From Mycobacterium colombiense (GTDB lineage Bacteria; Actinomycetota; Actinomycetes; Mycobacteriales; Mycobacteriaceae): a stretch of 64,000 nucleotides of DNA. The notes under the pieces were generated by a model. The model searched no databases. It was not told the origin of the DNA and saw only the letters and a list, made by a program, of their open reading frames with translations. Shown here piece by piece: positions 56,401-64,000 of this stretch (positions are counted from its first letter, which is position 1; each line of letters opens with the position of its first letter). The position numbers and the translations under genes are program-made. The stretch spans positions 31,619 through 95,618 of the forward strand of contig NZ_LZSX01000034.1 in assembly GCF_001665835.1 (NCBI RefSeq). Reading direction: 5' to 3'.

Positions 56401-59400
56401 GACCTGCTCGTCATTCAGCGCCGAGGGCGCCCACGTCCAATTCGCCTGCAGGTGCGGCCCAGCCTCGGTGTCCATGGTTCCGGCATTGAGCTCCACCGTG
56501 CGCGCCAACCTGAGGGGCACCGCCGTAGCCACACCCGCAAACGCCAGGCTGTCCTCATTGATCCGCCACAACTCGCCGGGCAGGTCGGTGCCCGCACCGA
56601 GCCGGCCCAGGTAGTTGAACCCGATCGTCGGGTCAGACCCGCCGAGATCGACCTCAGGGTTCAGGTACCGCAGTAGACCATAGGTCAGCGAATCGGGTAG
56701 GGCACGCAGCTGCTCCTTGGCGTCCTTGATCAGAGCGCCCAGTGCGGCCCCACCGGCGACAACCTGCGCCCACGACAGGCCGCCGACCGTCAACGCGACC
56801 GGATACTTGGCGGTGAACCAGCCCACCGTGCGGGACAGGTCCACAGAGGGAGCCAGCTCCTCGTGGCGCCCGTGACCCTCGACGTCGACACCGATCGGCA
56901 CACCCGCGGCGGTGCCGAGAAACTCCGCGAACGCCAGCCCGAAGGCGATCAGCAATATGTCGCCCACTCCGGCGTGAAACGCCGCCGGGACCTCGCCGAG
57001 CAGTTGGCGGGTGGTCTCGACATCTAGCGACGCCGACAGCTGGCCCGCGGACTCGTAGGTGTCCACCTCAGGTTGCACCGTCGACAGCGCGGCCGGTGTT
57101 GCCGCCACCTGTCGCCATGTCTCAGCCTGCGCCACTACCTCGGCGCGGCGCGCATGTTCGTCGAGCAGCGATGACCAACGCGCAAACGACGTCCCGCCCG
57201 TCGGCAACGCAACTGGCTGCCCGCTGTGATGCTGCGCCCAGGCGATGTTGAGGTCCTCCAACAGGATTCGCCACGACACCCCGTCGACGGTCAGGTGATG
57301 AATGATCAATGCCAGCTGACCGGTGGAAGTCGCCCACACCGCGCTGAGCATCAGTCCCGCCGCCGGGTTCAACCGCGACCGGGCCACCACCAGCGCCTCA
57401 TCCGACAACACATCGGCGGTGTGCAAGCATCCGCGCGCGTCCACCGAACCGGCTTCGGGCGCCTCCAGCGACCAGCCGTCGGCGCCGTCATCGTCGATGC
57501 GCAGCCGCAGCATGGCATGCCGATCGAGCAACGCCTGCAGGACCACCGCCACGTCGGCTTCGGTCACCCCCGCCGGAGCGGCGACCACCATGGTCTGGTT
57601 GAACTCGTCGATCGGGCCCTCGATGCTGTGCAGCGAGCGCATGATCGGGGTGGCCAGCACCGGGCCGATGCCCTCGTCGACGATGCCGGCCTCGCCATCG
57701 GCCATCGTCGCCACCCGCGCAACTCGCGCGACCGTCTGTTCGACGAAAACGTCACGCGGACGGCACATCACCCCGGCCGCCCGCGCGCGGGCCACGACCT
57801 GCATCGACAGGATGCTGTCGCCGCCGAGGTCGAAGAACGAGTCATCGACCCCTACCCGCTCCATCCCGAGGACTTGGGCGTAGATGTCGGCCAGGATTCC
57901 CTCGACCGCGTCGGCCGGGGCCCGGTACTCACCGGCGGCGAACTCGGGCGCGGGCAAGGCGCGCTTGTCGAGTTTTCCGTTGACGGTCAACGGGATTGCC
58001 GGCAACACCACCACCGCGGCGGGGACCATGTAGGCCGGGAGCCGATCAGCCAGTGCCGTGCGGATCTCGGTCGGGTCGGCGGTGCCGGTGATGTAACCCA
58101 CCAGCCGCTTGTTACCGGGACGGTCCTCGCGGGCGACGACCGCCGCCTGGTGCACCCCATCCAGGGCGGCCAGGGCTACCTGGATTTCACCGAGTTCGAT
58201 GCGGTACCCGCGGATCTTGACCTGCTCGTCGGCGCGGCCCAGGTGTCGCAGCTGCCCGTCCTCGCCCCAGGACACCAGGTCGCCGGTGCGATACATCCGT
58301 GCCCCGGGGGCCCCGAACGGGCACGCCACAAACCGCGACGCGGTCAAACCAGCACGCCGCACATATCCAAGGCCCACGCCGCGCCCGGCCAGGTAGAGCT
58401 CACCGACCACCCCGGCCGGCACCGGCTGCAGCCACTTGTCCAGCACGAACATTGCCGCGCCGGGTATCGGCGACCCGATCGGCACCAGGCCCTGCCGCGG
58501 CGTCAGCGGCGTACTCATCGACGCGCACACCGTCGCCTCGGTCGGGCCGTAGGCGTTGATCATCACCCGCCCGGGCGTCGCCCACCGTTGCACTACGTCG
58601 GTCGGGCAGGCCTCACCGCCCACCACCAATGCCGTCGACTCCAACCTTTCCGGTGACAGCAGCGCCACTGACGACGGAATCTGAGTCAGCACGCTGACCT
58701 TCTCCGCGACCAGCAACGCGTGGAGATCTTCCGGGGAGCCCGCCACGGACTCGGGGACCACCAGCAGTCGCCGACCCCGCAGCAGCGCACCCCAGATATC
58801 CCACACCGATAAGTCGAAGGCCGAGGAGTAGCACTGCGCCCACACCCCCCCGCGGGGCAGGCGCTCGTCGAGGGCCTCGATCAGCCAGGTGACGTTGTGG
58901 TGCGTGATGGCCACGCCTTTGGGTGTGCCCGTAGTCCCGGAGGTGTAGATGATGTAGGCGACGTTTTCGGGGGCGGGCATTGGAAGTGGGGTGTCGGGTT
59001 GGGCCTCGATGACGGGATCGTGGGCATCGACGACCAGCAGACCGGATCCGTGCAGCCGTGAGCGCAGCTCGGCCGTGGTGATCAGTGCGGCGGGTGCGGC
59101 ATCGGCAAGCACGAACCCCATCCGCGCCGACGCATGCCCCGGGTCGATCGGCAGATACGCTGCCCCGGTCTTGAGCACCGCCAGCATCGCCACGATCGCG
59201 TCAGCGCACCGGGGAAACAGCAGTGCGACACACTGTCCCGGGCCAACCCCATGACCGGCCAGAAGGTGTGCCAACCGGTTTGCGGCCTCGTCGAGTCCCC
59301 GATACGTGATGGAGTGGCCGTCGAAGGTCACCGCTACCGCCTCGGGGGTACGCGCGGCGTGCTCGGTGAACACCACCGGAATCGACACCGGCGCGGATAC

Positions 59401-60762
59401 TGGCTGGGTTAACGCGGCGCGATGCGACCACCCATTGAGCCGGGCGTTCTCCTCCTCATCGAGGATTTCGATCGAGGAGATCGGCCGCTCGGGATCGGCG
59501 GTCATTTCCATCAGCACCTGCTGCAGACGTGCCGCCAGGTAGGAGACGTCAAAGCTCGCAAACGGCTGTCCGCGGCCTGCCGTGCTGAGAAACAGCTGGT
59601 CACTCGACCCAATGAAGAAAAGCCCGAAGTGATCGGCGGGGCCGTTATTGGTGTATGTCGCGGTTGCCGGGGCGCCACCAAGATCCAGGGTCAATCGGGA
59701 CGGGATGAAATTGATACCTACCCTGTTCGCTGCCTGTCTCAGGTTGAGAAGGCCGCCTTCGCCGTCCAGCTGGTGCACCGGAAACCGTTGATGCTTCAGC
59801 AATTCCCGTATCTGTGTGTCAACATGGCGACAGAAATCGGCGACCGTTGTCTCCGGTGGCGTCTGCAAGACCAGCGGCACAACTCCGGCGAGCATCCCCG
59901 GGAGTGTCTTGGACTCCGGACGCACCCGCCGGCTGACCGGGAAATCCAGCGCCACCTCCGAACCGCTTCCCGACCATGCATGCACCAAGAGAGCGCATGC
60001 CGCTGTGGTGACCGAATAGCGACGGATGCGTAGCATTTTGGACAGTTCCTGCATGCGGCTGACAGCGAAAGCATCCAACTGAACTGACGCCGACGGCCTA
60101 CAGAGATCCCAGTCGACCGTGGTGCGGGGCAGCTGATAATCCTGTCCGCCTTCCGGCGGAAGGTTCTTGCTCCAGTACGCCTCGTCTTCCAGATATTCGG
60201 TGGATGCCTCGTATCCCGACTCGAGATCAACCAGGTCCTGCAGCGAGCCGAAATAGGCGTCAGGAACAGGCAATCCAGCGACCATTGCCGAATAGATGGT
60301 TGCAACGCGACGGCACATCAGGGCCATGCTCAATCCGTCTAAGACGATGTGGTGGCAGCAGCCGAACAGATAAAATTCCTCGGCCTGCGTCTGGAAGAGG
60401 GCGAATTTGAGTAACTGGCCGTTCAACGCCATCGGGGTGCGCTGGATGGAGGATGCCCGCCGGCAGGCTTCCTGCACGGGATCGGGCGTGCCGATCAGGT
60501 CATGAAACTTGAGCTCGACATGCGGGTCATCGATCGGCCTTTGGACCACTTGGCCATCGACCTCGAAGAATGCAACCCTGCTCGGCTCGGCCTCCGCCAC
60601 CGTTTGGCGGATCGCCTGCTCGAGGACATCACGCTGTATCGCGCCCTGGATCTTTATCAACAGGCCGAGCTGCCACTCCGTACCGGCATAGCCCGATTCC
60701 TGCGAGAGCCAGATGTCTAGTTGTCCGCGTGTCAGCGGCAGCGTCACATCTTCACGGTTCAT
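50485..60762 (-). CDS. Two-module non-ribosomal peptide synthetase, C-A-T-E-C-A-T-E-C (Mps1-like)
   Basis: A 3425-residue synthetase. C1 (HHIVLDG at about 136) is a starter-type condensation domain. A1 spans about 455-940 ([14 protein letters not shown] at 604), T1 has [11 protein letters not shown] at 982, and E1 has [13 protein letters not shown] at 1157. C2 (HHIVADGW, 1640), A2 (core at 2097), T2 (2484), E2 (2662) and C3 (HHIVLDGW, 3147) follow. All core residues look intact. Pocket residues read DLWTVGAVCK for A1 (Phe-like) and DFWSVGLVHK for A2 (Thr-like); both units are epimerised. It ends on C3, so a partner must extend the chain; none is nearby. The plan fits Mps1 of glycopeptidolipid synthesis. 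ATG 60762 has GGGGGAG five bases upstream. Confidence 0.93.
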   Translation of the reverse strand: MNREDVTLPLTRGQLDIWLSQESGYAGTEWQLGLLIKIQGAIQRDVLEQAIRQTVAEAEPSRVAFFEVDGQVVQRPIDDPHVELKFHDLIGTPDPVQEACRRASSIQRTPMALNGQLLKFALFQTQAEEFYLFGCCHHIVLDGLSMALMCRRVATIYSAMVAGLPVPDAYFGSLQDLVDLESGYEASTEYLEDEAYWSKNLPPEGGQDYQLPRTTVDWDLCRPSASVQLDAFAVSRMQELSKMLRIRRYSVTTAACALLVHAWSGSGSEVALDFPVSRRVRPESKTLPGMLAGVVPLVLQTPPETTVADFCRHVDTQIRELLKHQRFPVHQLDGEGGLLNLRQAANRVGINFIPSRLTLDLGGAPATATYTNNGPADHFGLFFIGSSDQLFLSTAGRGQPFASFDVSYLAARLQQVLMEMTADPERPISSIEILDEEENARLNGWSHRAALTQPVSAPVSIPVVFTEHAARTPEAVAVTFDGHSITYRGLDEAANRLAHLLAGHGVGPGQCVALLFPRCADAIVAMLAVLKTGAAYLPIDPGHASARMGFVLADAAPAALITTAELRSRLHGSGLLVVDAHDPVIEAQPDTPLPMPAPENVAYIIYTSGTTGTPKGVAITHHNVTWLIEALDERLPRGGVWAQCYSSAFDLSVWDIWGALLRGRRLLVVPESVAGSPEDLHALLVAEKVSVLTQIPSSVALLSPERLESTALVVGGEACPTDVVQRWATPGRVMINAYGPTEATVCASMSTPLTPRQGLVPIGSPIPGAAMFVLDKWLQPVPAGVVGELYLAGRGVGLGYVRRAGLTASRFVACPFGAPGARMYRTGDLVSWGEDGQLRHLGRADEQVKIRGYRIELGEIQVALAALDGVHQAAVVAREDRPGNKRLVGYITGTADPTEIRTALADRLPAYMVPAAVVVLPAIPLTVNGKLDKRALPAPEFAAGEYRAPADAVEGILADIYAQVLGMERVGVDDSFFDLGGDSILSMQVVARARAAGVMCRPRDVFVEQTVARVARVATMADGEAGIVDEGIGPVLATPIMRSLHSIEGPIDEFNQTMVVAAPAGVTEADVAVVLQALLDRHAMLRLRIDDDGADGWSLEAPEAGSVDARGCLHTADVLSDEALVVARSRLNPAAGLMLSAVWATSTGQLALIIHHLTVDGVSWRILLEDLNIAWAQHHSGQPVALPTGGTSFARWSSLLDEHARRAEVVAQAETWRQVAATPAALSTVQPEVDTYESAGQLSASLDVETTRQLLGEVPAAFHAGVGDILLIAFGLAFAEFLGTAAGVPIGVDVEGHGRHEELAPSVDLSRTVGWFTAKYPVALTVGGLSWAQVVAGGAALGALIKDAKEQLRALPDSLTYGLLRYLNPEVDLGGSDPTIGFNYLGRLGAGTDLPGELWRINEDSLAFAGVATAVPLRLARTVELNAGTMDTEAGPHLQANWTWAPSALNDEQVSRLSQLWFEALAGICAHVKAGGGGLTPSDIAPARLSQQQIDELCSQSEVLDVLPLTPVQQGLLFHTSFAPGLDDLYTVQLGITVNGALDAHRLREAVQTVVNRHPNLVARFCEDFGEPMQVIPAKPVIAWQDVELNPVGGDADQQIERLCAAERAAVCDLADKPTFRAALIRTAEDQYRLVLTIHHIVADGWSLPILMQEVFGTYYGERLPAAQSYRSFVTWLDGQDRSVAQGAWRDVMAGFETPTLIATPGRVGRRDVASFRVSAETTAALTELARSCHTTVSTVLQGAWAQLLMWLTGQHDVAFGTAVSGRPTELLGSESIVGLMINTVPVRANASTGSTVADLLEQLQRVHNDILEYEYLALPEIHRASGHDQLFDTLFLYENYPIDAGALLGADDLAITGFTSREYNHYPLSVVATPGHELSLRVEFDTDAFDRAAIDTLIDRLQQVLAAMIADPARRLSSIDLLDRGEHDRLDGWGNRAMLAEPEMSAISIPELFAAQATRAPEAVAITYGDRSWTYREVEESANRLAHLLIPQGAGPGTRVALLLPRTPEAVVAMLAVLKTGAAYVPIDPTVPAARMEFVLGDSAPVAVVTNADVRSRLKGSGLLLIDIDDPAVTTQPATALPAVGAEDIAYIIYTSGTTGTPKGVAVPHHNVSRLLDSLDAQLTLGQVWTQCHSLAFDFSVWEIFGSLLHGGRLVMVPDSVVRSPEELHALLVREQVNVLSQTPSAFYVLQTADGLASRLGQQLKLQSVVFGGEALEPQRLETWLNHHPGPPRLLNLYGITETTVHASFREIVGGDVDSNASPIGVPLAHLAFFVLDGWLRQVPAGVVGELYVAGAGLAAGYVGRPGLSSTRFVACPFGAPGARMYRTGDLVSWGADGQLCYVGRADEQVKIRGYRIELGEIQATLAGLDGVDHVAVIAREDRPGDKRLVGYITGAADPAEIRTQLNERLPTYMVPTAIVALEALPLTVNGKLDVRALPAPEYQDVEHYRAPSSAVEEILAGIYAQILGVQRVGVDDSFFDLGGDSILSMQVVSRARAAGVMCRPRDVFVEQTVARLAQVATVVADGEGGVVDEGTGSVVATPIMRWLHSVEGAVEQFNQTMVLQAPAGVARADAVVVLQSLLDRHATLRLRVDDDGAGGWLLSVPEAGTIDAAGCVDTVDALSAEALVAARSRLDPGTGAMLRAVWAESTNQLALIIHHLSVDGVSWRILLEDLNIAWAQHRSGQPVALPAAGTSFARWSSLLAKYAQSADVMAQAEAWRQVAAIPAALPPVQPEDTYISAGQLSVSLDVETTRQLLGEAPAAFHAGVQDILLIAFGLAWTQFLSTSTPIGIDVEGHGRQEELAPHVDLSRTVGWFTTKYPVALKFGGPVGGLSWGQVTAGEDALGALIKDAKEQLRALPDGLTYGLLRYLAPEFDLGGSDPVIGFNYLGRPGGAAELSSELWRLSENSFSLGGAAGAVKMPLAHTVELNAGTMDTEAGPQLQANWTWARSALHDKQVSRLSELWFDALAGICAHVRGGGGGLTPSDIAPARLTQQDIDKLAQQYRIGDVLPLTPLQQGLLYYTGSGQGSANLYAVQLDITVSGALDPQRLREAVHAVVTRHPNVVAVFCDDFGEPVQVMPADPALAWHYVELSSADADVEEQVQQLCTAERVAVCDLAVQPPFRAALIRTADDLYRFVLTNHHIVLDGWSKPILLQEIFASYYGVRLPAAPSYRSFVTWLSEQDRGAAQTAWREVLDGFDTPSLVGPPGRPALGLRGTESFQVSAETTKALGELARSYRTTVSTVLQAAWALLLTWLTGQHDVVFGTAVSGRPPDLAGAESMVGLLINTVPVRATIGAETTTANLLDQLQSSYTKTLDHQHLALSEIHRVTGHDQLFDTMFVYENYPMVTAALSAVDELNLKGFTTREYNHYPLSVQAVPGHELCLRVEFDTDVFTAARIEKLVARFRRVLVAMTADVEEQS

Positions 60763-61258
60763 CGACTCCCCCAAAGCTTTACCCGCTCGCCCCCATACCC
60801 CCGGGCTGTGGTTACTGATCGAAATCCTGCCCCGTAGTCAGCCGGTGGCGCAGAGATTTCGGCCTAATGTCCGCCACTTCTGCGCGATGTGATCCAGGCA
60901 GGCGGCCCCTAGTCCACCAGGTCCTCGGCGGCGTCCGCGCTGGACACGCTGTCGAAGCGGGACATCATCGAAGTGCTGACTGCCGGCGAGTGTCACCCCG
61001 ACCGCCTCGCCGACCTGGCCCGGGGCCGGGTGAAGACCAAGCGAGCGGCGCTGATCGAGCTGCTCGACGGCCGCTTCGGCGACCACCATGGCGAACTGGC
61101 CCGAGTGCTGTTCGATCAGATTGAACTTTGTTGGTGCAATTCGGCGACCTTCGGGTCGCATCGGGGTTAAACTCGTTTTCGATTTGGAGGGGATTCACTG
61201 CCAGCGATGCGCCTGATCTCGGGCGATCAACGTAAGCGCACGCACCGGTAGGACGCGA
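60763..61258. other. Intergenic stretch upstream of the synthetase
   Basis: These 496 bases separate the divergent synthetase and DUF6875-like genes. They hold the synthetase ribosome binding site and presumably its promoter, then a decayed transposase fragment (about 60930-61130), then about 130 less GC-rich bases leading to the next gene. No complete insertion sequence ends were found. Confidence 0.5.
60930..61130 (+). pseudogene. Remnant of an IS110-family transposase
   Basis: In one frame the DNA encodes DTLSKRDIIEVLTAGE, then DRLADLARGRVKTKRAALIE and LLDGRFGDHHGELARVLFDQ. This is the middle segment of IS110-family transposases (typical pattern: ALIAGERDP, LARGRMRAK, L.GRF.DHH..L....D.I). 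There is no start and neither the DEDD nor the C-terminal Ser domain; a TAG lies just upstream and the similarity stops at DQIE. About 65 codons of a gene normally near 400 remain. Confidence 0.65.
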
Positions 61259-61285
61259 GTGTCGAGTTTTGCCGTTGGGGGGGCA

Positions 61286-62059
61286 ATGAACCGACGATCG
61301 GACTATGTATTCACTGAGCTCAGCCATCACGCGGACGACTGTGTGCCGCTGATACAACAGTACCTTGATTTTCTTGTCCAAGGCGACGGCCACAAAGCTC
61401 ATTGTCCGTTCACCAGAGGGATGCTGGAAAGGCGCCAGTTTTACTACGATACAAGCGACTTGCTCCTGGATGAGGAGGAATTTTTCCGGACTATAGCAGA
61501 GTTGCGTGACTTTCACGCTGGACATTCTGACCATTATTTGGTTGTCGGGGTCGCATATCAGAATGTGGAAAACTTCGTAGAAGCGATCGCTGTCCAAGGT
61601 GAAGTGTGGCGACAGAAAATGAGACTTGAGCTCATAGCCGACGGCCTGACGATTGCTTGGACTCATCCGAAAAACCCAATCGGCACCCATACGGATCGCG
61701 ATAAACCTGCCGAACCTCTCTGGGTAAGCGATATTCCGCTTCTCATGCTCCGAATTCTCGACAAGGGTGACGAGCCATTCATGCTGAGCGCCGATTCTAA
61801 GAGAGCGTTCGTGCTGGGCATGAGGTATCACGAAACGATACCTGTCGCCATACGTCCTGCTGCGATAAGTCCGCAGGTAGAGCTCCGCTACAAGCTGATC
61901 GCCCTGGTGAATCTCATGGATCATGTTCGGCTTTCCTCCGTCAGATCGGTATCAGCCGATTTGGCCGGGAACCTTATGACGGTATTGAAAAGCGGAAAAA
62001 CCTGCGAGCATACGTGGCGCCCCGAACTTGCGGTGCAGGAGGTAGCGCAAAATGCCTGA
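61286..62059 (+). CDS. AT-rich gene, DUF6875-like protein
   Basis: A 257-residue soluble protein, visibly AT-richer than the core genes (many stretches near 45-50% GC). Motifs HCPFTRGMLERRQFYYD, IAWTHPKNPIGTHTD and DIPLLMLRILDKGDEPFM follow a pattern I associate with DUF6875, a family sometimes found beside biosynthetic clusters; this rests on recall. No signal peptide or helices. ATG 61286 follows a G7 run at short spacing; GTG 61259 in frame adds nine residues. It is divergent from the synthetase. Base composition suggests horizontal transfer. Confidence 0.7.
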   Translation: MNRRSDYVFTELSHHADDCVPLIQQYLDFLVQGDGHKAHCPFTRGMLERRQFYYDTSDLLLDEEEFFRTIAELRDFHAGHSDHYLVVGVAYQNVENFVEAIAVQGEVWRQKMRLELIADGLTIAWTHPKNPIGTHTDRDKPAEPLWVSDIPLLMLRILDKGDEPFMLSADSKRAFVLGMRYHETIPVAIRPAAISPQVELRYKLIALVNLMDHVRLSSVRSVSADLAGNLMTVLKSGKTCEHTWRPELAVQEVAQNA

Positions 62060-62261
62060 CACTTCAAGCCCTCGGAACCGTCAACTGGCGGGAACGCGGA
62101 GTTTGCGAAGCGACTATCTTTCGGGCAGGCGAAGGCTTAACAACTCCGACCCCGGGGCCGCACCGGTGAGCAACGATGTGGAAATCAACGATGCACGCTG
62201 CATTCCAGCGACTAACAACGCTGCTTTCCGGCGAGTAGGTTACCGATGTCTACCCTGGTGA
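62052..62261 (+). CDS. Possible small ORF overlapping the DUF6875-like gene
   Basis: A 69-codon frame whose ATG overlaps the end of the preceding gene by eight bases, a common sign of coupling. The product is polar with many Arg, Asn and Ser (PDTSSPRNRQLAGTRSLRSD) and resembles nothing I know. It could equally be chance reading frame in an AT-richer spacer. Low confidence. Confidence 0.25.
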   Translation: MPDTSSPRNRQLAGTRSLRSDYLSGRRRLNNSDPGAAPVSNDVEINDARCIPATNNAAFRRVGYRCLPW

Positions 62262-62637
62262 ACATTCTGGTTCAATCCAGGCGACTCTCAGGGCGAGCGT
62301 AGAGGGGGATTCGATTAGGTCTGCGCTGCCAGCAGGTTGAGAGCGTCCCACGGGAAACACGTTTGCGATCGCCTTCAGCGGTCGAATCACCCCGACCGAA
62401 AACTAACCGATGACGAGGTCGGATCCGCCGTTTATCGGACAGCCCGCCGGCCCATGCTTAACCGCACGAATTCGCACGCACGGGCTTGCACATGACCGTA
62501 TTTATCGTGTTCACCTAGATGACGAGACGGCAAATAGTTTATTACGCAATAAGTACTACGAGCAAAGCCGAAACAAGGTGGTGCCACATGGATTTCCACG
62601 CAGTGCGTCAGCGTCGTGTTCCTCGCTGGGAGTCGTG
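62262..62637. other. Spacer upstream of the desaturase gene
   Basis: These 376 bases have mixed composition with AT-rich tracts (for example near 62530-62570). An open frame runs through from 62410 into the desaturase gene, but its first 76 codons lack family similarity and a ribosome binding site, so I treat it as leader. A promoter is plausible; no terminator or repeat is evident. Confidence 0.35.
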
Positions 62638-63636
62638 GTGACAAGCGTCGACAGGGCTGCCCCCACCGAGCAGAGGTCACGGCGCGCTGGCGAGGTGGCC
62701 GCAATCCCGCGAGGCTTCCCAGCTCCCAGGTTCGCGCGGCCGACCATTGCGGTGCCGACCGTGCTGGTCTGGCTTGGATCGCTCGTTGCGTGGTGTGCGG
62801 CGACGGCAGCGGTTCTCTCCGGAGTGAGTCGTTGGTGGTTGGTGGTCACCGTCGTCGTTCAGGGTTTCGTGACGGTTTCTATGTTCATCGTGGCGCACGA
62901 ATCGATTCACCACACCGTCGGCCGGCCAAAGTGGATCAACCAGGTCTTCGGCCGCCTGTCGATGCCGTTCGTCTCGTTGTTCGGAACATTCCCGATGCTC
63001 GCGTACACGCACCTCGCGCACCACCGCAACACCAATGAAAATATCCACGACGATCCGGACGCGTGGAGTATCACCGGCGCGCGTTGGCAGCTGCCGTTGC
63101 GCTGGTTGACAATCGATGCCTGGTATTGCCGCTTTTACCTAGCGCGCCTGCGCCGGCGCCCGCGCAAGGAAGCTCTGGGATTTGCCATATACCTCACCCT
63201 GGCCCTTGCCTTCGTAACCGCCATCCTGATTCTCGGCTATGGGCGAGAGCTGGTGCTGATCTATTTCATCCCACAGCGGATCGGCGTGGGCGTCCTCGCG
63301 TGGTGGTTTGACTGGCTGCCTCATCACGGCCTGGTCACAGTACGGAGCGACCGATTCCGGGTTGCCCGGGTTCGGGTTGGCTGGGAGCGTGTTTTGTGTC
63401 CGTTGTTGATGTATCAGAACTATCACCTGGTTCATCACATCCATACTGGGTTGCCGTTTTACCTGTACGTCAAGGCATGGAGGACCGCAGAAGCCGACTA
63501 TCTGGACCGAAACGTGCCGATCAGCACTGCGTGGGGGCACGAAATGACGCCTTCGGAGTACCGCACATGGCGGGAGGTCAGTTGCCGCATCGTCGAAGCG
63601 GATCGCGGTGATCGCATCTCGGAGATCGGTGGGTAG
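62638..63636 (+). CDS. Membrane fatty acid desaturase-type protein
   Basis: A 332-residue di-iron membrane enzyme of the desaturase/hydroxylase superfamily, which introduces a double bond or hydroxyl group into a lipid. The three His boxes are HESIHH (about residue 88), HLAHHRN (about 125) and HLVHHIHT (about 265). Four to five helices include TVLVWLGSLVAWCAATAAVL and VVVQGFVTVSMFIVA. GTG 62638 follows GGGAG at five bases. Carotenoid-type hydroxylases share these boxes, so the substrate is open. Next to the synthetase it could tailor an acyl chain. Confidence 0.8.
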   Translation: MTSVDRAAPTEQRSRRAGEVAAIPRGFPAPRFARPTIAVPTVLVWLGSLVAWCAATAAVLSGVSRWWLVVTVVVQGFVTVSMFIVAHESIHHTVGRPKWINQVFGRLSMPFVSLFGTFPMLAYTHLAHHRNTNENIHDDPDAWSITGARWQLPLRWLTIDAWYCRFYLARLRRRPRKEALGFAIYLTLALAFVTAILILGYGRELVLIYFIPQRIGVGVLAWWFDWLPHHGLVTVRSDRFRVARVRVGWERVLCPLLMYQNYHLVHHIHTGLPFYLYVKAWRTAEADYLDRNVPISTAWGHEMTPSEYRTWREVSCRIVEADRGDRISEIGG

Positions 63637-63874
63637 CGGTTCGGCAGTGGTCAGGGCTTGGTTGCCGGCCATAATCTTGACGGCGCGGTGTCGGTGGGCG
63701 GTTCACACGAATTTCGTAATGCTCCAAGCGGTTTGGGTCTCGAGATGGTGTCTGGCGGCCACCGCCGCGACGAATCCTCGACATTTAGTCTCTGTGCGGT
63801 GAAAGCGGTGGTGGCCGCCTCAATCGCGGTGATTGAGGCGGCCACCTGAGGACGCGGCTAGCGCACCGCCGGTG
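63637..63874. other. Non-coding stretch between convergent genes
   Basis: These 238 bases separate the desaturase stop and the truncated minus-strand gene. Besides the hairpin at 63810-63846 I see no gene; short open frames on both strands lack start signals and recognisable motifs. Confidence 0.4.
63810..63846. terminator. 16-bp perfect hairpin between convergent genes
   Basis: GGTGGCCGCCTCAATC (63810-63825) pairs with GATTGAGGCGGCCACC (63831-63846) around a 5-base loop. It lies between the desaturase gene and the minus-strand Pro-rich gene and probably terminates both. Confidence 0.65.
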
Positions 63875-63969
63875 TCAGAACCCCGGCGGCGGTGGCGCCG
63901 GGTGGAACGGTCCGCCCGGGGGCGGCGGCCCGAACGGTCCACCCGGCGGGGGCGGCGGTCCCACCGGCC
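63875..63969 (-). CDS. Partial Pro/Gly-rich protein, C-terminus only
   Basis: About 30 codons before the TGA at 63875-63877 encode a run of Pro, Gly and Phe (VGPPPPPGGPFGPPPPGGPF ending APPPPGF). The 5' part is cut off by adapter sequence. The composition is like that of the Pro-rich membrane protein at 47529-47924, so it may be another small exported or membrane protein. No function can be given. Confidence 0.5.
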
Positions 63970-64000
63970 CTGTCTCTTATACACATCTGACGCTGCCGGC
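63970..64000. other. Sequencing adapter (transposase mosaic end), not genomic
   Basis: CTGTCTCTTATACACATCT at 63970-63988 is the Tn5 mosaic-end sequence of tagmentation libraries, and the next ten bases GACGCTGCCG match the Read 1 adapter that follows it. The last two bases differ from the adapter. Genomic sequence therefore ends at about 63969. Confidence 0.93.

Noticed and set aside
62410..62637. N-terminal extension of the desaturase
   Set aside because: The extra 76 codons are polar, without family similarity or a ribosome binding site; GTG 62638 has both.
63658..63849. Small plus-strand frame after the desaturase gene
   Set aside because: It runs into the 16-bp hairpin and has no recognisable start signal or similarity.

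Overview
The window is high-GC DNA of a slow-growing Mycobacterium, possibly of the M. avium complex or a relative. Positions 1 to about 47.4 kb follow gene for gene the M. tuberculosis segment Rv1444c to Rv1489: tkt-tal-zwf-opcA-pgl, ctaB/qor/ctaA, an ABC transporter with mptB, sufRBDCSUT, fadE15, trxA, echA12, an ABC-F protein, acnR/acn, ripA/ripB/moxR1, fabG1-inhA-hemH and nfeD-stomatin. The species call rests on this synteny and on protein similarity recalled from memory; no database was searched.

Region by region. 0-9 kb: an aldo/keto reductase, a deacetylase-family protein and a pentose phosphate operon on the minus strand, read as tkt>tal>zwf>opcA>pgl. 9-16.3 kb: haem O and haem A synthases (cytochrome aa3 maturation), a quinone oxidoreductase, an ATP-grasp relative that lacks its nucleotide-binding core, an ABC-2 exporter and the mannosyltransferase MptB. 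16.4-22.7 kb: a seven-gene SUF Fe-S assembly operon behind an autoregulatory SufR palindrome; its SufB has no intein. 22.7-26.4 kb: two tandem exported DUF5666-like paralogues and FadE15. 26.5-33.4 kb: thioredoxin, EchA12, ABC-F, a small HTH protein, and aconitase with its TetR-type repressor. 33.4-39.7 kb: cell wall hydrolases RipA and RipB and a MoxR/DUF58/vWA operon. 41.3-44 kb: the FAS-II reductases FabG1 and InhA, then ferrochelatase. 45-50.3 kb: NfeD/stomatin, small membrane proteins, an F420-type reductase and a two-component system whose sensor has a Pro-Tyr repeat.

The accessory part is 50.3-63.6 kb. A 3425-residue non-ribosomal peptide synthetase with the order C-A-T-E-C-A-T-E-C is followed by a decayed IS110-type transposase, an AT-rich gene with DUF6875-like motifs, a small ORF and a membrane fatty-acid desaturase-type protein. 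The synthetase resembles the first half (Mps1) of the mycobacterial glycopeptidolipid assembly line. Its A-domain pocket residues suggest Phe-like then Thr-like substrates. No second-half synthetase, MbtH protein, thioesterase or glycopeptidolipid tailoring gene is present beside it, so this is the best candidate for an undescribed lipopeptide system, or for a displaced half of a known one.

The last 31 bases match a sequencing-library transposase adapter and are not genomic. The gene cut at 63.97 kb is therefore truncated by assembly.
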